A stretch of 33,808 nt of DNA from positions 455,788 through 489,595 of the forward strand of contig CP070719.1 in NCBI GenBank assembly GCA_020350725.1, given 5' to 3'. Positions within the stretch are counted from its first letter, which is position 1. Every line of letters starts with the position of its first letter. The notes under the pieces were generated by a model that saw nothing but the letters and a program-made list of their open reading frames with translations, ran no database searches and was not told where the DNA came from. Below are positions 9,287 through 16,878 of the stretch, piece after piece. The position numbers were made by a program, and so were the translations under genes. The DNA comes from a bacterium. GTDB taxonomy: Bacteria; BMS3Abin14.

Positions 9287-9338
9287 AAAGCACCTTCTTC
9301 CTGTCTCCCCCTCCCCCGGTCGCCCCATCGAATGGTCG

Positions 9339-9881
9339 ATGAATATGAATGACCTCGGACGCGGTTATATCCAACTGTACACGGGTGACGGCAAGGGGAA
9401 AACGACGGCCTCCCTGGGGCTCGCCCTGCGGGCTGTCGGCCGAGGGCTCAGGGTGCTCGTCATCCAGTTTCTCAAGGGCGACGAACTGCCCTCGGGGGAG
9501 GAGATCGCAGTCAAGGACCTTGCCCCCAATCTGGAGATCCGGCGCAGGGGGGCGCCTGGATTCATTGAGGAAGGGAGGGTTTCAGGGAAGGACAGGGAAC
9601 TGGCGGGGGCCGCGTTGGAGGAAGCCGGCCGTGAGATGGAGACCGGCTCATGGGACGTGATCATCCTCGATGAGATCAACGTGGCTGTGCACTTTGACCT
9701 GATCCCCCTCCAGGACGTCCTCTCCCTCCTGGATCGGAAGCCGGAGGGGCTGGAGATGGTCCTGACCGGAAGGAGAGCGCCCCAGGAGCTCATCGACAGG
9801 GCGGACCTGGTAACCGAGATGAGGGAGGTCAAGCACTATTACCATTCTGGCGTACCGGCACGCAGAGGGATTGAGAAGTAG
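9339..9881 (+). CDS. cobO: Cob(I)alamin (corrinoid) adenosyltransferase, CobA/CobO/BtuR family
   Basis: Transfers the adenosyl group of ATP to reduced cobalamin, making the coenzyme required by methylmalonyl-CoA mutase. The 180-residue protein has the family P-loop YTGDGKGKTTASLGLALRA starting at residue 14, then VLVIQFLKG and the Walker B-like WDVIILDEIN, followed by TGR.AP..LI..ADLVTEM typical of CobO. An open frame extends 20 codons upstream to a GTG, but that part is low-complexity spacer; I chose ATG 9339 (ATG 9345 is nearly as good). The ribosome site is weak. The next gene encodes the mutase's B12-binding subunit, which fits its role. Confidence 0.9.
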   Translation: MNMNDLGRGYIQLYTGDGKGKTTASLGLALRAVGRGLRVLVIQFLKGDELPSGEEIAVKDLAPNLEIRRRGAPGFIEEGRVSGKDRELAGAALEEAGREMETGSWDVIILDEINVAVHFDLIPLQDVLSLLDRKPEGLEMVLTGRRAPQELIDRADLVTEMREVKHYYHSGVPARRGIEK

Positions 9882-9890
9882 CAGAGGGTC

Positions 9891-10027
9891 GAATAGTATT
9901 CAGTATTCGGCAGTCAGTATTCAGTGGTAAATATGCCGATTATCAGAATTGGTTAACTTTGAAGCAACCCCTGTGACTGAATTATGCTGAATCCTGAATA
10001 CTGAATCCTGAATACTGAATCCTGGAT
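9891..10027. repeat. Facing arrays of ATTCAGT / ACTGAAT heptamers
   Basis: Left arm 9891-9925 is five consecutive 7-base units near ATTCAGT. Right arm 9986-10027 is six consecutive units alternating between ACTGAAT and CCTGAAT, with one more copy at 9976-9982. The units are reverse complements, so the transcript could form a long imperfect hairpin. It fills the spacer between the adenosyltransferase gene and the B12-binding subunit gene. Confidence 0.85.
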
Positions 10028-10048
10028 ACTTTAATGTAGGAGCAAATC

Positions 10049-10444
10049 ATGAAAAAGGTCCGCGTATTAATAGCGAAGCCCGGGCTTGACGGCCACGACC
10101 GGGGGGCCAAGGTGGTGGCCAGGGCCCTCCGCGACCGGGGTTTTGAGGTCATCTACACCGGCCTGCATCAGACGCCCGAGCAGATAGCGACCTCTGCCGT
10201 TCAGGAGGGCGTGGACGCGGTAGGCCTGTCCATCCTCTCCGGATCCCACGGCACCCTGGTGCCCAGGGTCATCGAACAGCTCCGGGCTCTGGGAGCCGGA
10301 GATATTCCTGTCTTCGTCGGCGGCATCATCCCGGCCGATGATATCCCGCAACTGAGGGAGGCGGGGGTCCTGGAGGTTTTCACGCCCGGAACGCCCACTT
10401 CTCAGATCGCCGACACCATATTAGAAGCTGTCGGAGGGAAATAA
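10049..10444 (+). CDS. mcmA2: Methylmalonyl-CoA mutase, B12-binding small subunit
   Basis: A free-standing cobalamin-binding domain of 131 residues. The signature DGHDRG (D-x-H-x-x-G, near residue 14) supplies the histidine that ligates cobalt; [12 protein letters not shown] and [14 protein letters not shown] are the other two conserved B12-fold segments. In single-chain mutases this domain is C-terminal; here it is a separate gene, as in archaeal-type split mutases. TAGGAG precedes the ATG. The catalytic large subunit lies 21 kb away at 31281, while the adenosyltransferase and MeaB are close by. Confidence 0.92.
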   Translation: MKKVRVLIAKPGLDGHDRGAKVVARALRDRGFEVIYTGLHQTPEQIATSAVQEGVDAVGLSILSGSHGTLVPRVIEQLRALGAGDIPVFVGGIIPADDIPQLREAGVLEVFTPGTPTSQIADTILEAVGGK

Positions 10445-10448
10445 CGGT

Positions 10449-11123
10449 TTGTCCCACACAACGGTGACCACCGAAAAGGGAACCGGATGGACCATTGTCC
10501 GTCTGTCCAGCCGCAGGGGGCTCAACAAACTGGGAACGGAGCTCCTGGAGGTCCTCAGGCAGGAGGTTCTGGGAGCTCTTGCCCGGGCCGATATGCGGTG
10601 TCTCGCCCTGGTCGGAGAGGGGGGCTCTTTTGCCGTCGGAGCCGATTTGCGGGAGATCCTCAAGCTGTGTCCGGACACCGCCAGGGAATTTTCGGATCTC
10701 GGAAACAGCATCTTCAGAGCCCTGGAGAGGAGTGAGGTTTTTGTCGTTGCCGGAATCGACGGCTTCTGCCTCGGCGGAGGGCTCGACCTGGCCCTCGCGG
10801 TGGACTGGCGCCTGGGAACGGTTCGGTCCGTCTTCGGCCATCCGGGTGCCGACCTGGGCCTGATCACCGGTTTCGGAGGCACTCAGAGGTTGTCCCGTCT
10901 CATCGGCGCCAAGAGCGCCCTTTCTTGGTTCCTCACGGCTGATCGGATGTCCGGCCAGGAGGCCTACCGCTGTGGATTCCTTCAGGAACTCTGCCCGACG
11001 GAGGATTTCCAATCGAGGTTCTCGGAAACAGTGGAACGTTTCGCCTCGGAGCCCCTGTCCCGGCTGGTCGAGTGCAAACGGTTGATCGGGATGGCGGAAC
11101 ATCCGGGGATGAGAGGGGGATAG
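10449..11123 (+). CDS. Crotonase-family protein lacking both hydratase glutamates
   Basis: A 224-residue crotonase-fold protein, shorter than the usual ~260. The fold motifs are clear: SFAVGADLREI (60-70), GFCLGGGLDLALAVD (105-119) and GLITGFGGTQRLSRLIG. But the two glutamates of enoyl-CoA hydratase are replaced by Asp113 (GGGLDL) and Gly133 (HPGADLGL), so ordinary hydration is unlikely. Isomerase, thioesterase, decarboxylase or a non-catalytic role are possible. The start is TTG, four bases after the previous stop and ten bases after GGAGGG; a GTG five codons later is the alternative. It is tightly coupled to the B12-binding subunit gene. Confidence 0.8.
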   Translation: MSHTTVTTEKGTGWTIVRLSSRRGLNKLGTELLEVLRQEVLGALARADMRCLALVGEGGSFAVGADLREILKLCPDTAREFSDLGNSIFRALERSEVFVVAGIDGFCLGGGLDLALAVDWRLGTVRSVFGHPGADLGLITGFGGTQRLSRLIGAKSALSWFLTADRMSGQEAYRCGFLQELCPTEDFQSRFSETVERFASEPLSRLVECKRLIGMAEHPGMRGG

Positions 11124-11195
11124 AACCGGACGCGGGGAGAGATGAGTCCAGAATCCAGAGGCCGGGGTCCAGAGGGAGCGATTTAAAGGTAATGC

Positions 11196-11298
11196 GTACC
11201 GAAGTATCGATGTAGCGAAGTATCGAGGTGTTTAGAACAATTAAGAAGAAACCTGAGGTTGAATTCCTCGATACCTCCATACCTCGTGACACCGATAC
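11196..11298. repeat. Facing arrays of GTATCGAG / CTCGATAC octamers
   Basis: Left arm 11196-11227 has four 8-base units (GTACCGAA, GTATCGAT, GTAGCGAA, GTATCGAG in order). Right arm 11267-11298 has four units near CTCGATAC, the reverse complement. A 39-base loop separates them. They lie in the 548-base gene-free stretch 11124-11671, which otherwise holds only other repeats. Confidence 0.85.
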
Positions 11299-11396
11299 TG
11301 ACCAGACAGCCTGGAACTTCAATTTTCTGACGAGGGGACGAGGGGGCGAAATGAGTCCAGAGCCCAGCGTCCAGAGAGAGCGCATGGGTGAGGGGG

Positions 11397-11611
11397 CCCT
11401 TCGACAGGCTCAGGGCAGGCGAGGAGCGGACCCGGGGAAAAGGCGGTTGTCATTGCGAACAGGAAACCTCGTGAAGCAATCTATAACGGGGAACTGTGAA
11501 CCGTGAACTGAGAACTATCTTTTTGGATTTTGGATTTGAGACTTTGGATTCGCAATCTAATCACAAGTCACGAGTCACTAATCACGGCGGTTCCAACCCT
11601 TCGACAGGCTC
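11397..11611. repeat. Two exact copies of CCCTTCGACAGGCTC, 200 bases apart
   Basis: The 15-mer occurs at 11397-11411 and 11597-11611. Each copy continues with CAGG or CTGAACAGG. In the same spacer ATGAGTCCAGA opens two related segments at about 11141 and 11351, giving a second repeated motif. Confidence 0.7.
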
Positions 11612-11670
11612 TGAACAGGCTGTGAACTGGAAACCCGTGAACTGCAAACTGTAAACCGGAAACTGTATTC
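11491..11670. repeat. Three heptamer arrays leading up to meaB
   Basis: 11491-11518 holds four GAACTGT-type units. 11521-11534 holds two TTTTGGA units, and 11562-11582 three CACAAGT-type units. 11622-11670 holds seven GTGAACT / TGTAAAC-type units, the last ending one base before the meaB ATG, where no Shine-Dalgarno site is left. Confidence 0.8.
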
Positions 11671-11671
11671 T

Positions 11672-12634
11672 ATGTCCCATTACAATCCCCTGATCGAGAG
11701 AGCACTTGAGGGAAACATGCTTGCCCTCGGCCGGCTGGCTCGGATCATAGATGACGGTGAGGACGGCGCCGGCGAGATCATCAGGAGCATTTACAGGAGG
11801 GCCGGGCGGGCGCACGTCGTCGGTATCACGGGGCCGCCGGGAGCCGGCAAGAGCACCCTCGTCAATGGTCTCGTCCGAAGGTGCCGCAAGGAGGGCAGAA
11901 AGGTGGCGGTCCTGGCCGTGGATCCGACGAGTCCCTACTCCGGCGGGGCGGTTCTGGGCGATCGCATCCGCATGCAGGAGCACGCCACGGACCCCGGTGT
12001 CTTCATCAGGAGCCTGGCCACAAGAGGACACATGGGAGGCCTCTCCCGTTCGGCCATGCCCCTGACCATCCTCCTGGATGCGGTGGGACACGATCTGATT
12101 TTCCTCGAGACGGTGGGTGTCGGGCAGGAGGAAGTTGAGGTCAAGGATCTGGCTCACACGAAGGTGTTCGTCACCGTCCCCGGCCTGGGAGACGGGATAC
12201 AGGCCATGAAGGCCGGTGTCCTCGAGATCGCGGACATTCTTCTGGTCAACAAAGCGGACCTTCCCCGGGCTGATCTCACCGTCAGGGATCTTGAGACAAT
12301 GGTGAAGATGGCTGAAGGGGATCGGGGATGGACACCACCGGTGCTGACCTCAGTGGCCTCGGAGGATGTGGGCCTGGCGGAGGTCATGTCCTCCTTGACG
12401 GACCACTATCGGTTCCTCCTGGACTCCGACTTCCTTCATGCCTGGTCCCTTTCCACGGCGGAGGCTGCCGTCAGGGAGGCGATGAGAGGCGCTGCAGAGG
12501 CGGGGATAATGGATCTCCTCGAGAGGGAGAGAGCAGCTTTCGCCGAGGACGTTGGAAAGGTCTCCCTCAGGGAGGAGGACCCGATCACGGTCGCCCGCAG
12601 GTGGCTGGCGAAGTTGGGCCTCCGTGATGACTGA
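11672..12634 (+). CDS. meaB: MeaB/ArgK-type GTPase, chaperone of methylmalonyl-CoA mutase
   Basis: G3E-family GTPase that protects methylmalonyl-CoA mutase and gates adenosylcobalamin loading. The 320-residue protein has Walker A GPPGAGKS (54-61), the Mg-binding segment DPTSPYSGGAVLGDRIRM (84-101), ETVGVGQEE (146-154) and the guanine motif NKAD (193-196). Length is normal for MeaB. The ATG at 11672 has no ribosome site, because a repeat array reaches to within one base; an in-frame ATG at 11717 has GAGGG upstream but would remove family-conserved N-terminal residues. It belongs functionally with the adenosyltransferase and the mutase subunits in this window. Confidence 0.93.
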   Translation: MSHYNPLIERALEGNMLALGRLARIIDDGEDGAGEIIRSIYRRAGRAHVVGITGPPGAGKSTLVNGLVRRCRKEGRKVAVLAVDPTSPYSGGAVLGDRIRMQEHATDPGVFIRSLATRGHMGGLSRSAMPLTILLDAVGHDLIFLETVGVGQEEVEVKDLAHTKVFVTVPGLGDGIQAMKAGVLEIADILLVNKADLPRADLTVRDLETMVKMAEGDRGWTPPVLTSVASEDVGLAEVMSSLTDHYRFLLDSDFLHAWSLSTAEAAVREAMRGAAEAGIMDLLERERAAFAEDVGKVSLREEDPITVARRWLAKLGLRDD

Positions 12635-12732
12635 AACGAACATTGAAGAGGAGAGCAGGCGAGGTGGAGATGAGGTGACGTTTTCTCTTCCCCCTCTTTT
12701 CCAGTTTTCCGGCGTGTAACAAGGAGGATTGC

Positions 12733-13299
12733 ATGGATTTCTACGAGGTCATAAGAGGTCGCCGAAGCTGCAGGGTGTTCAACGCCGATCCTGTCCCCCG
12801 GGAGGTCCTCGAGAGGGTGATCGAATCGGCGACGTGGGCACCATCCGGCAAAAACCGCCAGAACTGGAGGATCTTCGTCGTCACCGGTGAGAAAAAGGAT
12901 GCTCTGGTGGGAGTGGCGGATCGTTCCTTCCCCCTCCTGGAGCCGAGCCTGAAGGAGATGTACGACGAAAAAATTGTCTCTTTCACGCGGGGGTTCTTCA
13001 GGACCCTCGGCGGGGCTCCCGCTGTTCTCGTGTTCTATTCCCTCCCGACCGAAGAAGGCCCTTTTGTCGATACGCAGTCCGTCTCCGCCGCTGTTGAGAA
13101 CGCCCTGCTGGCTGCGGCCTATGAGGGGCTGGGAACATGCTGGATGACCAACCCCGTCCACCTGAAGGAGGATGTCGACAGGATCCTGGGCGTGGAGGGC
13201 ATGGAACTCATCGCTTTCGTCCCCATCGGCTATCCGGGCAAGGAACCGCCGACCCCGCCGAGAAAGGAAGGTCGGGTGACCTGGGTCGGGTTTGATTGA
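12733..13299 (+). CDS. Nitroreductase-family flavoprotein
   Basis: A 188-residue FMN-dependent oxidoreductase of the nitroreductase fold. It starts with YEVIRGRRSCRVF, the Arg-rich FMN-phosphate motif, followed by APSGKNRQNWRIFVV and, near residue 120, AAVENALLAAAYEGLGTCW, all typical of the family. Members reduce nitro groups, quinones, flavins or enones with NAD(P)H; some work in cobamide or flavin metabolism. Substrate is not predictable here. AGGAGG precedes the ATG by five bases. Its neighbours are meaB and a peptidase-family gene, with no tight coupling to either. Confidence 0.87.
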   Translation: MDFYEVIRGRRSCRVFNADPVPREVLERVIESATWAPSGKNRQNWRIFVVTGEKKDALVGVADRSFPLLEPSLKEMYDEKIVSFTRGFFRTLGGAPAVLVFYSLPTEEGPFVDTQSVSAAVENALLAAAYEGLGTCWMTNPVHLKEDVDRILGVEGMELIAFVPIGYPGKEPPTPPRKEGRVTWVGFD

Positions 13300-13301
13300 A
13301 T

Positions 13302-13429
13302 CCAAAGTCCAAAATCCACTGCTTAAAGTTTTAACCGTCCTTTTAGCTTCTTTTTGAAAAGGAATATCCGGTAACAGGACCGAGTGGAGTTTCCAGTACC
13401 TTAATTTTCGGATTTTTAGATTTTGGATT
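13302..13429. repeat. Facing CCAAAAT / ATTTTGG heptamers after the nitroreductase gene
   Basis: CCAAAGT and CCAAAAT (13302-13315) begin two bases after the stop codon. Reverse-complement units (GGATTTTTAG, ATTTTGG) lie at 13410-13426, just before the ribosome site of the next gene. Same family as 252-309 and 33414-33434. Confidence 0.65.
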
Positions 13430-13449
13430 GACTCAAAGGAGACCATCCC

Positions 13450-14667
13450 ATGACCGCTTTCGAACAACTCACCGGCACCTATGACAGGGTGCCGGCCGAA
13501 GAGACCGGTGCCCGGATCTCACGCTTCCAGGGCCTTCTTGACCGGGAAGGCATCAGTGGAGCCCTCATCATACAGCTCATCGATCGTTTCTATTTCTCCG
13601 GGACGATCCAGGACGGTATCCTGATCGTTCCGGCGAAAGGGGATCCAAAATACCTCTGCCGGAGGTCGGTGGAGCGGGCGCGTGCCGAGTCAGGTCTCGA
13701 GGTCGTTCCATTCAGAAGCCTCAGGGAAGTCCCTCTCCTGATGGAGGACATGGGGTTGGGCGGCAGCCTCAGGCTGGGACTTGAGCTTGACGTTGTCCCG
13801 GCGGCTCTCCACCTGCGCTTTTCCTCCCTGTTTCCCGATGCCGACTGGGTGGACCTGGGAGGCCTTGTCAGGGAGGTCCGTGCGGTCAAGTCCCCCTTCG
13901 AGATCGACAGGATCAGGGCCGCGGGGATCCAGGTCGGAAAGGTCATGGATCTGGCCGCCAGGGTTCTCGAGGAGGGGATGCGAGAGGTCGACTTCGCCTC
14001 CCGACTGGAACAGCGCGCCCGGGAACTCGGGCATCAGGGCATCCTCCGGATGCGGGGTTTCAACCAGGAACTCTTTTACGGCCACATCATCACCGGCGAG
14101 CACTCGGCCAGGATGTCCCATATCGATGCCCCGTCCGTAGGTGTCGGAATGAACCCTTCCATCGCACAGGGCGCAGGATTCAGGGTCATCAGGAGGGGCG
14201 ATCCCGTCAGCGTGGATTTCGTCGGAAACGTCGGCGGCTATCTGATCGACCAGACCAGGCTCATGGTCATCGGCGATCTGAGCCGCGACCTCGAGGAGGG
14301 ATTCGCCCAGGCCCGCGACATCCATGACCGCGTCGCCGCGGCCGCGGCTCCCGGTGTCAGGTGGAGCGAACTGTACGATATCGCCTGCGATACTGCGGAG
14401 GGCCTGGGAATAGCCGACCGCTTCATGGGCCCGCCGGGGGAACAGGTCCGGTTCGTGGGACACGGCGTCGGCCTGGAGGTGGACGAGTACCCCTTCCTCG
14501 CGCCCCGCCTTGACCTCGAGCTTCTCCCGGGTATGGTGTTCGCGCTGGAGCCGAAGATCTTCCATCCCGGAAAGGGTATCACCGGCATAGAGGATACCTA
14601 CCTGGTGACGGACAGCGGCGTGGAGAGACTGACGGTCACGGAGAGGGAGATCCTCAGAATCCTGTAG
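13450..14667 (+). CDS. M24-family metallopeptidase (Xaa-Pro aminopeptidase/creatinase fold)
   Basis: A 405-residue protein with a creatinase-like N-terminal domain (about 20-145) and a pita-bread catalytic domain. All five metal ligands of the family are visible: Asp256 (VDF), Asp267 (LIDQTR), His338 (GHGVGLEVDEYP), Glu367 (ALEPK) and Glu381 (GIEDTYLVT). It is probably an aminopeptidase cutting before proline, though creatinase-like activities cannot be excluded. AAGGAGA precedes the ATG. No partner genes adjoin it; peptide use would fit an amino-acid-degrading organism. Confidence 0.87.
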   Translation: MTAFEQLTGTYDRVPAEETGARISRFQGLLDREGISGALIIQLIDRFYFSGTIQDGILIVPAKGDPKYLCRRSVERARAESGLEVVPFRSLREVPLLMEDMGLGGSLRLGLELDVVPAALHLRFSSLFPDADWVDLGGLVREVRAVKSPFEIDRIRAAGIQVGKVMDLAARVLEEGMREVDFASRLEQRARELGHQGILRMRGFNQELFYGHIITGEHSARMSHIDAPSVGVGMNPSIAQGAGFRVIRRGDPVSVDFVGNVGGYLIDQTRLMVIGDLSRDLEEGFAQARDIHDRVAAAAAPGVRWSELYDIACDTAEGLGIADRFMGPPGEQVRFVGHGVGLEVDEYPFLAPRLDLELLPGMVFALEPKIFHPGKGITGIEDTYLVTDSGVERLTVTEREILRIL

Positions 14668-15194
14668 AAGGCGGGTCGGGAGCCGGTGGTCAGGCAAATC
14701 CTCTGCAGGGCATGGGCTTCCGGCCATTATTCGACCCGGCCGCAAGGGGAATCTCACCAGGAGGGATGCCGTCACATTCCTGGAGCAGGCGTGGCCCATG
14801 TCCGACCGGTTCGCAACCACTTTTCAGGCCAGGGTATCTGGTTTTTTGCCCACCCGGCTATTGGCCTGCCACATTTGCCCCCTGACCCCTGTCTATATCA
14901 TATTTCCTTTTCTCGATCCCCCTTTGCCCGGTTTGCCTCAAATCATTATCCTTTAGATATAGATCCAGAAAAATAAAACGAGGTTCGCATTTGGCGGCTC
15001 TGGCCTCCGTTGTCGGCCTGGACGGGGAGCTCTCCGGCCTCCCTCCCTTTCCGTCCGGCATCACCACTCAGAGATGACATATTAGAAACGATGATGGGGA
15101 AATTTGCATGCCGCAGGTAGCGCTGTTTCGAAGTGTCCCCCTGGCGGTGGCCGCCCATTGTCCATGCCCCTGCCATTATAGAGGAGGATTTTCC
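14668..15194. other. Gene-free stretch upstream of the PaaK-cluster promoter
   Basis: I see no supported gene here. The short open frames lack ribosome sites and recognisable sequence. A small GC hairpin (GGCGG-N3-CCGCC, near 15145) and AT-rich patches near 14940-14970 are the only notable structure. Confidence 0.5.
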
Positions 15195-15221
15195 TTGACA
15201 CAATTAAAACGGTGTTATAAA
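15195..15221 (+). promoter_or_regulatory. Candidate sigma-70 promoter of the PaaK leader
   Basis: TTGACA (15195-15200) and TATAAA (15216-15221) are separated by 15 bases, shorter than ideal. They sit at the AT-rich start of a 280-base leader ahead of the PaaK-type ligase gene. Confidence 0.55.
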
Positions 15222-15225
15222 AGCA

Positions 15226-15250
15226 CTTGTGTAAAGCATCCTTATACAAG
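15226..15250. promoter_or_regulatory. Candidate operator: inverted repeat over the predicted start site
   Basis: CTTGTGTAA (15226-15234) and TTATACAAG (15242-15250) match at eight of nine positions as inverted arms, with seven bases between. It begins five bases after the -10 box, where a repressor would act. One of the two IclR regulators downstream is a possible ligand-responsive binder, but this is a guess. Confidence 0.5.
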
Positions 15251-15320
15251 AAGATAGGAAACGGCATCCTGGAGTAAACAGCTACAGAAGATAGAAAACG
15301 GCATCCTGGAGTTAAACAGC
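15249..15320 (+). repeat. Tandem direct repeat, period 37 bases
   Basis: Copies at 15249-15282 and 15286-15320 share AGAAGATAG, AACGGCATCCTGGAGT and AAACAGC, with one substitution and one inserted base. It lies inside the predicted transcript between promoter and terminator. Confidence 0.85.
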
Positions 15321-15328
15321 GGCTGCAC

Positions 15329-15361
15329 CGGGCCGTGGATTCCACGCCATGCCCGTTTTTT
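15329..15361 (+). terminator. Terminator-like hairpin inside the PaaK leader
   Basis: Outer stem CGGGC / GCCCG encloses inner stem CGTGG-ATT-CCACG with a four-base bulge, and six T residues follow (15356-15361). It lies 140 bases before the ligase start, so it would act as an attenuator or end a small RNA of about 135 bases. Confidence 0.55.
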
Positions 15362-15504
15362 CCACATATCCCTGCGCATATTGCCCTACGGGGGGGTAAG
15401 ACCTAATGACCAAGCGGCCCGAAGGCCCGGGCAGTGAGCCATCGCCCCACCCCCGGTAGTCTCCGGCGGGGGCCGTGCCCATCAACAGAGGAGAGAGAGA
15501 GTCT

Positions 15505-16878
15505 ATGCAGGTCAAGACCAAAATCCCAGACAGGAAAAGTCCTTACTTCCAGCCCGATATCGAGACCATGCCCGTTGAGAAGCTCAAGGATCTTCAACTC
15601 AAGCTTCTCAAAAAACAGGTCAAGAACGTCTACGACAACAATCCCTATTTCAAGAAGGTTTACGACGAAGCCGGATTCAACCCCGGCGACCTGAAATCCC
15701 TCGACGATCTGTCCAAGGTGCCCTTCATGGAGAAGAGCACGGTCCGCGACGGATATCCCCTGAAGATAGTGACCGGGGACCAGGGCGGTATGCGGGAAAT
15801 GCACAGCACCTCGGGGACCACCGGCAAGCCGGTTCTGATCTTCGCCACCGAGGAGGACATCGACCTTTGGGCTGACCGGAACGCCAGAGAGCTATGGATG
15901 GTGGGCGTCAGGCCGGGGGACATCTTCCTGAACTCCTTCGGCTACGGGCTGCCCACGGGCGGTTTCGGGTTCCACTACGGCGCCCAGAGGATGGGCGCGT
16001 GCCCCATTCCCCTTTCGGGCGGTCAGTCCGACAGGATGGTCGATCTCCTGGTCGACCTGCCCATCCATTCCTTCTGCGCCACCCCCTCCTTCGCCCTTTA
16101 CGTGGGGCAGAAGGCACAGGAAAAGGGCTTCGATCTGGCCAAGGACTCAACCTGCAAGGTCAGCCTCCACGGTGCGGAGCCCTGGCCGTGGTCCACCCGC
16201 GTCAAGATCGAGGAGCTGTTCGGAGTCACGGCCTATGATGAGTTCGGGATGACCGAGTTCCTCGGGCCGGGCATGACCTGCGAGTGCGAGGCCCGCACCG
16301 AGGACATGCCCCAGAAGATGCACGCCTGGGCCGACCACCTCCTCGCCGAGTGCATCAATCCGGACACGGGCGAGCCGGTGGGAGACGGCGAGGACGGGGA
16401 GATGGTCTGGACCAACCTGGTCAACACCGGTACCCCCCTTATCCGGTTCAGGAGCCGGGACCTGGCCTCACTCACCTGGGAGGTTTGTCCCTGCGGCAGG
16501 ACCCACCCGAGGATGGCCGCCATCAAGGGACGCTCCGACGACGCCGTTTCCATCAGCGGCCTCATCGTATTCCCGAGCCAGGTCGAGGAGGCCTTGACGC
16601 CCTTCCCGGAGATGGGAGCGAACTTCAGGATGGTTATCGAGACGGATCAGAGGGGCATGGACCACTTCACCCTCCGGATCGAGCTCAAGGATAAGGCTTA
16701 TCTGAGCGATAAGGGTCTCGTCGAGCGGCTGAAGAAGGAGATGAAGGATGCCGTTAAGGGCGTTACCGACGTCAATCCCAAGGTCTTGGATCTTATCGGC
16801 CCCGATGAGCTGCCTCGAGCCACCGCCGGCGAGGGCAAAACCGCCAGTGCCCGCGTCGAGGACCGGCGAAAGAAATAA
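15505..16878 (+). CDS. paaK: PaaK-type phenylacetate-CoA ligase family protein
   Basis: AMP-forming ligase of 457 residues of the phenylacetate-CoA ligase family, which makes aryl- or acyl-CoA from the free acid, ATP and CoA. Visible motifs are the phosphate loop STSGTTGKP (101-109), YDEFGMTEF (244-252), the hinge-region sequence RSRDLASLTW and GRSDDAVSISGLIVFPSQVEEAL, and a late LPRATAGEGKTASARVEDR that carries the usual catalytic lysine. The ATG at 15505 has GAGGAGAGAGAG upstream; a GTG 30 bases earlier is inferior. It heads a cluster with a CoA-transferase and an indolepyruvate-type oxidoreductase, suggesting an arylacetate-like or branched acid as substrate. A paralogue starts at 33623. 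Confidence 0.87.
   Translation: MQVKTKIPDRKSPYFQPDIETMPVEKLKDLQLKLLKKQVKNVYDNNPYFKKVYDEAGFNPGDLKSLDDLSKVPFMEKSTVRDGYPLKIVTGDQGGMREMHSTSGTTGKPVLIFATEEDIDLWADRNARELWMVGVRPGDIFLNSFGYGLPTGGFGFHYGAQRMGACPIPLSGGQSDRMVDLLVDLPIHSFCATPSFALYVGQKAQEKGFDLAKDSTCKVSLHGAEPWPWSTRVKIEELFGVTAYDEFGMTEFLGPGMTCECEARTEDMPQKMHAWADHLLAECINPDTGEPVGDGEDGEMVWTNLVNTGTPLIRFRSRDLASLTWEVCPCGRTHPRMAAIKGRSDDAVSISGLIVFPSQVEEALTPFPEMGANFRMVIETDQRGMDHFTLRIELKDKAYLSDKGLVERLKKEMKDAVKGVTDVNPKVLDLIGPDELPRATAGEGKTASARVEDRRKK

Noticed and set aside
9246-10048. Cobalamin riboswitch before cobO or the mutase subunit
   Set aside because: I could not find a B12 box or the conserved core; the spacers hold short tandem repeats instead.
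14858-15345. Short minus-strand open frames of 69-87 codons before the PaaK cluster
   Set aside because: They overlap each other and the promoter/repeat region, lack ribosome sites and recognisable sequence.
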